From NCBI GenBank assembly GCA_017694215.1, contig JADIND010000054.1, forward strand, positions 1 to 7,361: a DNA stretch of 7,361 nt, written 5' to 3'. Origin of the DNA: Candidatus Scatousia excrementipullorum. Lineage in GTDB: Bacteria; Cyanobacteriota; Vampirovibrionia; Gastranaerophilales; Gastranaerophilaceae. Below are positions 1 through 4,450 of the stretch, piece by piece (positions within the stretch are counted from its first letter, which is position 1; each line of letters begins with the position of its first letter). The position numbers and the translations under genes were made by a program. The notes below the pieces were generated by a model. It did no database searches, was not told the DNA's origin, and saw nothing but the letters and a program-made list of their open reading frames with translations.

Positions 1-599
1 TCATTAATATTATCTTTATTCAATTTAGCAAAAATTGCATTAAATTTATCTTTACCGACAGCACCTGCTTTGTTGTCAGCTTCCTCATAAAGAGCTTTTG
101 CAATTTCTTCCGGAGATTTAATTTTACTTACCTCAGCCCTTGTTTCCGCATCCAGTTCCGGAACCGCGAGTCCGGCTTCTCCTGCATTCACTTCCGAACT
201 TTTAGACTTTGCGGATGAATTATTTTCAGCTTTGAATTTTACATAAAACATTTCCCCCTTTTGAGGCGGATAATTTCTATCAATTCCGTTAAGAGCACAA
301 AATTCACTTAACGTCATCCCGTATTCACGAGCAAGTGCGGTTAATCCTTTCCCTGACGGAATTTGTCCAGTCGGTACATTTTTTATAATCTGTCCCGGTT
401 TCAGTGTTGAACCTTTTATACCTGTCTGTTTTTTGAATTCATCAACACTCATACCGAATTTTTTTGCCAGTTCGCTCACCGTTGTTTTTTTATCAATAAC
501 ATAATCGCCCTTAGCTCTCAATTCACGTTTTTTCTTTATTGTTTCATCTTTTGAAACTGCTTTGTTACCGTTACTCACACCTGATACGCTTAAAGACAT
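1..599 (-). CDS. LysM-repeat protein, N-terminal 199 residues (C-terminus beyond left edge)
   Basis: The start ATG lies at 599-597 on the minus strand, behind a strong ribosome binding site (AAAGGAGA, 613-606, with 7 nt between AGGAG and ATG). The frame is open to the window edge. Residues about 33-76 and 82-121 look like two LysM repeats: each has the helix pattern 'xxxLAxxFGM(S/T)xxEFxxxxGI', followed by a 'KPGQII' or 'QKGEMFYV' strand. LysM modules bind peptidoglycan or related N-acetylglucosamine polymers. A Ser/Lys/Glu-rich linker follows (about 124-160), then the beginning of a helical segment ('EEIAKALYEEADNKAGAVG') that I do not recognise and that is cut off. The N-terminus (MSLSVSGVSNGNK) is polar, with no signal peptide or membrane segment, which is unusual for a LysM protein. 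It could be cytoplasmic, exported by a non-Sec route, or be a phage-like or cell-wall-associated protein. It is divergent from rpsB. LysM assignment is fairly confident; function is unknown. Confidence 0.8.
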   Translation of the reverse strand, partial: MSLSVSGVSNGNKAVSKDETIKKKRELRAKGDYVIDKKTTVSELAKKFGMSVDEFKKQTGIKGSTLKPGQIIKNVPTGQIPSGKGLTALAREYGMTLSEFCALNGIDRNYPPQKGEMFYVKFKAENNSSAKSKSSEVNAGEAGLAVPELDAETRAEVSKIKSPEEIAKALYEEADNKAGAVGKDKFNAIFAKLNKDNIN

Positions 600-747
600 A
601 CTTTATCTCCTTTATTCACTTCTACACACATTAAAATACGGACATTTTTTTTTATTCTTTAGTAAAATTACCAAATGTTAAAAAAAATTTACAAATAAAT
701 GGAAAATGTAACAAAAACTGAATAATAAATTTGCATTCAGCCATGTT
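600..747. other. lysM-proximal half of the divergent intergenic region, no gene seen
   Basis: This very AT-rich stretch contains A and T runs (for example around 645-660 and 680-690) and no open frame with a ribosome binding site. It must hold the promoter of the minus-strand LysM gene. I could find only weak matches there, such as TTGTTA and TAAATT boxes 17 nt apart on the minus strand, and do not assign one. Only the Shine-Dalgarno at 606-613 is clear. Confidence 0.5.
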
Positions 748-753
748 TATAAT
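748..753 (+). promoter_or_regulatory. candidate rpsB-tsf promoter (-10 box)
   Basis: A perfect TATAAT lies at 748-753 and would start transcription near 759-761. No good -35 hexamer is seen 16-18 nt upstream; the nearest, TTGCAT at 731-736, is only 11 nt away. The assignment rests on the -10 box and on its place just before a GC-rich structured leader. Confidence 0.45.
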
Positions 754-760
754 AAAATAT

Positions 761-938
761 TATTGGTTACACCAGCCCGATAGGTTTTACCCTAGTCCGA
801 GCAGGGCAAGAGGGGCAGAATAAAGAGGCAGTCTGATAAAAGGCTGATTCCGGAAAAAATATTTTCTGCTTTTTAGTAAATCCTCCGGATGGGGCGGTAT
901 AGCCCGTAGTACAATACATAAACATAAGGAGAAAAACG
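761..938 (+). promoter_or_regulatory. structured 5' leader of rpsB, candidate autoregulatory RNA
   Basis: About 180 nt separate the probable transcription start from the rpsB ATG. The part from 771 to 906 is clearly richer in G and C than the flanking DNA. Helices visible by eye are TAGG 781-784 with CCTA 791-794 (hexaloop), possibly enclosed by GCCC 775-778 with GGGC 804-807. Others are CAGTCT 829-834 with AGGCTG 841-846 (loop GATAAA), TCCGG 849-853 with CCGGA 885-889, and GGGC 892-895 with GCCC 902-905 (loop GGTATA), 20 nt before the Shine-Dalgarno. GGGGC at 812-816 could compete for the same GCCC runs. No upstream ORF is present. Ribosomal protein S2 is known in other bacteria to repress its own operon through the rpsB leader, so such a role is the natural guess, but it is inference. 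A separate small RNA is the alternative. Confidence 0.5.
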
Positions 939-1727
939 ATGCCGGTAGCATCAATGATTGAACTTTTGGAAGCAGGTGTACATTTCGGACACCAGACTCA
1001 AAGATGGAACCCTAAAATGAAACCGTATATTTACGGTGCAAGAAACGGTATTTACGTTCTTGATTTACGTAAAACATCTGATTTGTTGGATGAAGCTTAT
1101 GCTGTAGTAAGAGAATTTGCGGCACGCAATAAAAACATCCTCTTTGTCGGTACAAAAAAACAGGCTGCTGAAGTTGTTGCAGAAGAAGCAAAAAGAGCAG
1201 GTGCTTATTACATCAACAAAAGATGGCTCGGCGGTATGCTTACTAACTTTGAAACTATCAGAGGTCGTGTTAATAAATTGAAAGAAATGGAAGAATTCAT
1301 TTCTTCAGGTCACGCTGAAAAATTACCTAAAAAAGAAATTGCTCAGTTAAACAGACAATTAGGTAAATTGAGCAAAACATTAGGTGGTATCAAGGATATG
1401 AGAGGCTTGCCTGACTTAATCTTTATCATCGATCAGGGTAAAGAATTAATCGCAATTCAGGAAGCAAACAAACTTGGCATTCCAGTTATCTGTTTAGCTG
1501 ATACAAATGCTAATCCGGATGGTATCGACCACATTATCCCTGGTAATGATGATGCAATCCGTTCTATCAAATTGATTACCTCTAAACTCGCTGATGCTGT
1601 TCTTGAAGGTAAACAATTAAGAGAAAACAACGCTAACCAGAAAGCTAAGATTGAAGAAATTAAAGCTGAAGATGCAGGTGTTGTTGAAGAAAAAGTTGAA
1701 GAACAAACTGAAACTGTTGCAGAATAA
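939..1727 (+). CDS. rpsB: 30S ribosomal protein S2
   Basis: S2 sits on the head/body side of the small subunit and is needed for assembly and for S1 binding. The 262-residue product carries the family N-terminus 'GVHFGHQTQRWNPKMKPYIY' (13-32) followed by GARNGIYVLDLRKT. The central helical-hairpin region lies at about 105-150, and the second family signature runs from PDLIFIIDQGKE through ADTNANPDGIDHIIPGND (about 158-204). It is about 20 residues longer than E. coli S2 because of an acidic tail (after about 228, Glu/Val-rich, ending EEQTETVAE). The start is supported by AAGGAG at 926-931, 7 nt before ATG, and by the MPVASMIELLEAGVHFGHQ beginning, which matches the cyanobacterial form. It is the first gene of an operon with tsf and is preceded by a long structured leader. 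Identification is secure. Confidence 0.98.
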   Translation: MPVASMIELLEAGVHFGHQTQRWNPKMKPYIYGARNGIYVLDLRKTSDLLDEAYAVVREFAARNKNILFVGTKKQAAEVVAEEAKRAGAYYINKRWLGGMLTNFETIRGRVNKLKEMEEFISSGHAEKLPKKEIAQLNRQLGKLSKTLGGIKDMRGLPDLIFIIDQGKELIAIQEANKLGIPVICLADTNANPDGIDHIIPGNDDAIRSIKLITSKLADAVLEGKQLRENNANQKAKIEEIKAEDAGVVEEKVEEQTETVAE

Positions 1728-1734
1728 TTTACTT

Positions 1735-1782
1735 TGAAGCGTGAACGGGCGGGAAGTTAAAACTTCTCCCCGTCACACTTCA
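1735..1782 (+). promoter_or_regulatory. rpsB-tsf intergenic stem-loop
   Basis: The left arm 1735-1758 pairs with the right arm 1761-1782: 21 base pairs (one G-T), one C-A mismatch and two single-base bulges (A1745, C1750), around an AA/TAAA loop. It occupies most of the 78-bp spacer, beginning 8 nt after the rpsB stop and ending 8 nt before the tsf Shine-Dalgarno (AAGGAG 1791-1796). No T run follows (CAGTTATTAAAAGG), so it is not a standard intrinsic terminator. A processing site, mRNA stabiliser, partial attenuator or translational-coupling element would fit better. Confidence 0.75.
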
Positions 1783-1805
1783 GTTATTAAAAGGAGAGAA
1801 TTATA

Positions 1806-2669
1806 ATGAATATTACAGCTCAAATGGTTAAGGAACTTCGCGACAAAACCGGTGCAGGTATGATGGATGCTAAAAAAGCATTAGTTGAAACCGACGGTAA
1901 TATGGAAAAAGCAATGGAAGTTCTACGCCAAAAAGGTATGGCTTCTGCTGATAAAAAAATGGGCAGAATCGCTGCTGAAGGTTTAATTGCAGCTTCTGTA
2001 AACGACAAATGCGGAGCTATGGTTGAAGTAAACTGTGAAACAGACTTCGTTGCGAAAAATGAAGAATTTAAAGAATTAACTTCAGGTCTTGCTGAAATGG
2101 TTGCGGAAACTAATCCTGCTGATGTTGACGCTTTACTTGCTGCAACTTGCCCTAAATGCGGTAAAGTTATTTCTGAAGTTATCAAAGAAAAAATTGCTTC
2201 TATCGGAGAAAAAATCACTTTCAGAAGATTTGTTCGTTATGAAGGCAACACTGCTTCTTACATTCACAACGGTAAAATCGGTGTTTTAATTCAAACTGAT
2301 AAAAAAGATGCTGAATTAATGAATGATATCTGCCTACATATTGCATCAAATGCTCCTGAATTCATTTCAAGAAGTGAAATTCCTCAGTCTGTTATTGATC
2401 ATGAAACAGAAATTGAAATGGGTAAAGAAGATCTTCAGAAAAAACCTGAAGCTATCAGAGCTAAAATTGTTGAAGGCCGTGTTAACAAACTTATGGCTTC
2501 TAGAGTTCTTCTTGAACAGCCGTTCGTTAAAAATCCTGACATAACTGTTGGTCAGTTAATTGAAGGCAAATTGACTATTGAAAAATTCACCAGATACGTA
2601 CTTGGTGAAGGTTTGGAAAAACGTCAGGATAACTTCGCTGAAGAAGTTATGAGTCAGGTTAAAGGTTAA
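1806..2669 (+). CDS. tsf: translation elongation factor Ts
   Basis: EF-Ts is the cytoplasmic guanine-nucleotide exchange factor that releases GDP from EF-Tu during translation. At 287 residues it is close to the usual bacterial length. Residues 1-55 form the N-terminal UBA-like domain with the family signature LRDKTGAGMMDAKKAL (11-26). The EF-Tu contact motif TDFV is intact at 79-82 in 'VNCETDFVAKNEEF'. The core and C-terminal parts (about 130-287) include IGEKITFRRFVRY and the ending helix with YVLGEG. An unexpected CPKCGK (115-120) sits between the two halves of the core. The start is set by AAGGAG (1791-1796) 9 nt upstream. It is cotranscribed with rpsB, separated by a strong hairpin, and followed 24 nt later by an intrinsic terminator. 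Identification is secure. Confidence 0.98.
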   Translation: MNITAQMVKELRDKTGAGMMDAKKALVETDGNMEKAMEVLRQKGMASADKKMGRIAAEGLIAASVNDKCGAMVEVNCETDFVAKNEEFKELTSGLAEMVAETNPADVDALLAATCPKCGKVISEVIKEKIASIGEKITFRRFVRYEGNTASYIHNGKIGVLIQTDKKDAELMNDICLHIASNAPEFISRSEIPQSVIDHETEIEMGKEDLQKKPEAIRAKIVEGRVNKLMASRVLLEQPFVKNPDITVGQLIEGKLTIEKFTRYVLGEGLEKRQDNFAEEVMSQVKG

Positions 2670-2693
2670 TTGATATTATTCAAACAAACAAAT

Positions 2694-2727
2694 AAAAAAC
2701 AGAACCTGATATCAGGTTCTGTTTTTT
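2694..2727. terminator. bidirectional intrinsic terminator after tsf
   Basis: This is a perfect 34-bp palindrome: six A, then ACAGAACCTGAT-type arms (core 2700-2721), then six T. The G/C-containing stem is followed by a T run on both strands, so it ends the rpsB-tsf transcript on the plus strand. It should work equally well for minus-strand RNA arriving from the 3025-4361 genes. Confidence 0.93.
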
Positions 2728-2831
2728 ATGAAATTTACTAAATTATGTTAAATATGCTTAATAACCATGTACAAACTTTAATCATTTACAAATAATATTA
2801 TAACGGTAAGAATTTTTTACGTATTTTACTA

Positions 2832-2859
2832 TTGAAATATAAACAAAATCTGTTATTAT
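2832..2859 (+). promoter_or_regulatory. candidate promoter of the 47-codon gene
   Basis: TTGAAA (2832-2837) and TATTAT (2854-2859) are 16 nt apart, and TGT directly before the -10 box makes it an extended -10. Predicted start is near 2866, which would leave only about 12 nt of leader beginning at the Shine-Dalgarno. The box region TGTTATTATATAG is almost the same as that of the promoter at 4398-4426. Confidence 0.5.
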
Positions 2860-2877
2860 ATAGAAAAGGAGTTAAAT

Positions 2878-3021
2878 ATGGAAAATATCAATATCAAATC
2901 GGTTGAGTCATTTTCGAAAGATGATTTTAATACAACAACTCTCACAATTATTGAAAATGATTGTGAAAAAGAAATTGTATTGCAGGGAAACGGATCCCTT
3001 AAAATTGCTGTAGAAGCTTAG
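2878..3021 (+). CDS. small hypothetical protein, 47 residues
   Basis: A 48-codon frame from ATG 2878 to TAG 3019-3021 has a good Shine-Dalgarno (AAGGAG 2866-2871, 6 nt before ATG) and a plausible promoter just upstream, which is the main reason to call it. The product begins MENINIKSVESFSKDDFN and ends GNGSLKIAVEA. It is acidic to neutral, has no hydrophobic segment or signal peptide, a single Cys (29), and looks like a short beta-rich soluble domain ('TTLTIIENDCEKEIVLQGN'). I do not recognise a family. It is convergent with the secreted-protein gene at 3025-3732, with three bases between the two stop codons and no terminator of its own. It could be a regulator or antitoxin-like peptide, but nothing in the sequence shows that. 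Confidence 0.65.
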   Translation: MENINIKSVESFSKDDFNTTTLTIIENDCEKEIVLQGNGSLKIAVEA

Positions 3022-3024
3022 AGT

Positions 3025-3732
3025 TTATTTATCAGAAAACGGCTGTTGCTGTGCTGCCGGAATTTCTGGCATGATTAAATCTTCCTGTACAGAATCGCTG
3101 TGTTTATTTGTTTTTGTTAAGGTATCTTCTGAATCGTCTTTATCTTTGTTGTTTTTGTCTTTTTTAAATTTGAAAGAGAAAAAGTCATTCTTTTTAATAA
3201 CTATTTCTTCTCCGTTATTTGCATATGAAAGCGGAGTGCTTTCGTAAACTGAAACTACACTTGATTTCAGACGGTTTCCCTCTTCATTTTTTACAGCACC
3301 TTCAACTGCGTGATAGCCAAGGCTAAGACCTTTTACAAAATGATTTCCAACGGCAAGTGCTGCATCTTTAGCAAGTTGACCTTTATCGATGTCAAATTTA
3401 GGAGAATATTTACCGACATGTTCTTTTTCTATCGGATGTTCAACCCCGCTAAAATCTTTGTAGCTGACGGGAATAATCGAAAATTTCGCATCACGTTTTA
3501 ATCTTTTTGGAGAAACGACATCAACAACTTTTGCCTTCATCCGGTACCCCGACCGCAGACTCAAATTTTCATCCAGCATAACATCATTATATATTTGAAC
3601 CTCTATATATTCAGAAGGATTTTCAGTAGAAAAATCGCTCAAAGCCATAACCTGCATTGTTTCAGCATATACTGCAACACCAAAAGAACATATAGCTATG
3701 CTCAAAAACAGTTTAAATAAAACTTTTTTCAT
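3025..3732 (-). CDS. secreted protein of unknown function, paralogue of its upstream neighbour
   Basis: The 235-residue product begins with a clear Sec signal peptide (MKK, hydrophobic core 4-20, probable cleavage after AVYA at 23), so it should reach the periplasm or cell surface. The mature part starts with a domain of alternating strands (24-109: VMALSDFS, NPSEYIEVQ, KAKVV, FSIIPVSY) shared with the neighbouring protein. It then has a Gly/Ala-rich helical insertion (about 120-148), a strand 'GEEIVIKKNDFFSFKF', a charged Lys/Asp-rich stretch (190-215), and a tail 'DLIMPEIPAAQQQPFS'. No catalytic motif is seen. The strand / glycine-turn / strand pattern with a helical insertion loosely recalls the beta-barrel domain of VirB10/TrbI proteins, but that is speculative. 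A short AAGG (3744-3741) lies just after the upstream gene's stop, giving a 14-nt gap and a two-gene operon. Confidence 0.88.
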   Translation of the reverse strand: MKKVLFKLFLSIAICSFGVAVYAETMQVMALSDFSTENPSEYIEVQIYNDVMLDENLSLRSGYRMKAKVVDVVSPKRLKRDAKFSIIPVSYKDFSGVEHPIEKEHVGKYSPKFDIDKGQLAKDAALAVGNHFVKGLSLGYHAVEGAVKNEEGNRLKSSVVSVYESTPLSYANNGEEIVIKKNDFFSFKFKKDKNNKDKDDSEDTLTKTNKHSDSVQEDLIMPEIPAAQQQPFSDK

Positions 3733-3746
3733 TTTACCAACCTTAA

Positions 3747-4361
3747 TTATCTTAAAAATTCACGCTGCTGTAAAATACTGCCTAAAGGCATTGCAGGGTT
3801 ATAAAGATTTGTTGCATCCATTGTTGATAAATCAGTACGCGGTAAGCCCGGAAGATATGTACTGAACGGTCTTTGAGATTCTTCTGTTGCCGGAACAAAC
3901 AAATCTATTGTTGCATCAGTCGGAGAACCGGAAAGATTCTGATTGACACTGTTATCAACAACCTGCTGTACATCTTTAAAATTCAAAATAAACATCTGAC
4001 CGGTGTGTACCGTAAACGGAGAACCGGATGGTGTTGTGTGCTGGTTATTGACAAAACCTGCAAATATACCGTAAGTTTGAGCTTTAATCGGTAATTCTTC
4101 ATTATGAATATTGATATAACTGTACGGAACGAATGCAAAAGCCCCGTTATTAGTCGGAACAACTTTTCCTTTTACAGTAAAGTTTTCAAACAAAACGACA
4201 TCATCAGTTACCTGAATATTACTTTTAACCTGAACAACCATAGATTGCGGCGGATTATTCGCACTATAAGGTGTTAAGGCAACTACAGGCACTGTCTTAG
4301 CCATTACAGCCGAGCCAGCTAACATTAATGCTAAAATTATTCCGGATAAAAACTTTTTCAT
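3747..4361 (-). CDS. secreted protein of unknown function, first gene of a paralogous pair
   Basis: The 204-residue product has a Sec signal peptide (MKK, hydrophobic stretch 4-19, probable cleavage after AVMA at 21). The mature domain (22-100) contains VVALTPYSANNPP, MVVQV, KGKVV and FAFVPYSY, matching the next protein in order and spacing. The strand 'SPFTVHTGQMFILNFK' (114-129) and the motif 'DLFVPATEESQRPFS' (153-167) are also shared. It lacks the helical insertion and Lys/Asp tract of the neighbour and has its own Pro/Leu-rich tail to residue 204. There are no cysteines, so it is not a lipoprotein. The start is fixed by AGGAGA (4373-4368), 6 nt upstream, and by the signal peptide. It is driven by the promoter at 4398-4426, and its mRNA continues into the 3025-3732 gene. 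An envelope structural or assembly role is possible but not shown. Confidence 0.88.
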   Translation of the reverse strand: MKKFLSGIILALMLAGSAVMAKTVPVVALTPYSANNPPQSMVVQVKSNIQVTDDVVLFENFTVKGKVVPTNNGAFAFVPYSYINIHNEELPIKAQTYGIFAGFVNNQHTTPSGSPFTVHTGQMFILNFKDVQQVVDNSVNQNLSGSPTDATIDLFVPATEESQRPFSTYLPGLPRTDLSTMDATNLYNPAMPLGSILQQREFLR

Positions 4362-4397
4362 ATAAAATCTCCTGATGATATCATTATTTATATCTAT

Positions 4398-4426
4398 ATG
4401 ATAACATATCTTTCAAAAAGCGTCAA
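4398..4426 (-). promoter_or_regulatory. promoter of the secreted-protein operon
   Basis: On the minus strand TTGACG (4426-4421) and TATCAT (4403-4398) are 17 nt apart, with TGT just before the -10 box (extended -10). This is the best sigma-70-type promoter in the window. The predicted start near 4391 gives a leader of about 30 nt, which contains the perfect palindrome ATGATATCAT (4375-4384) next to the Shine-Dalgarno. A dimeric regulator could bind there, but no such protein is encoded nearby. Confidence 0.75.
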
Positions 4427-4450
4427 TATATACGGATTATACAACATGTT

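Noticed and set aside
731..736. TTGCAT as the -35 box of the rpsB promoter
   Set aside because: It is only 11 nt from the TATAAT box, far too close for a sigma-70-type promoter, and no good -10 lies 16-18 nt downstream of it.
1735..1782. Reading the rpsB-tsf hairpin as an intrinsic terminator
   Set aside because: The stem is followed by CAGTTATTAAAAGG rather than a T run, and tsf has no separate promoter visible in the spacer.
1820..2218. 132-codon open frame on the minus strand inside tsf
   Set aside because: It is fully antisense to a certain gene, has no ribosome binding site seen, and its Ser/Ile-rich product is what antisense of AT-rich coding sequence gives.
2089..2544. Leu/Lys-rich plus-strand frames at 2089-2289 and 2323-2544
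   Set aside because: They are out-of-frame readings of tsf codons; the EF-Ts frame covers the same bases with full family motifs.
2791..2830. Weak inverted repeat GTAAG...TTAC and a TATTAT box in the tsf to small-gene gap
   Set aside because: The arms are only about 4 bp in AT-rich DNA and no -35 box lies at the right distance.
4431..4450. TATAAT on the minus strand just after the uvrA stop as a second promoter for the secreted-protein operon
   Set aside because: No -35 match was found at proper spacing, while the promoter at 4398-4426 has both boxes and an extended -10.
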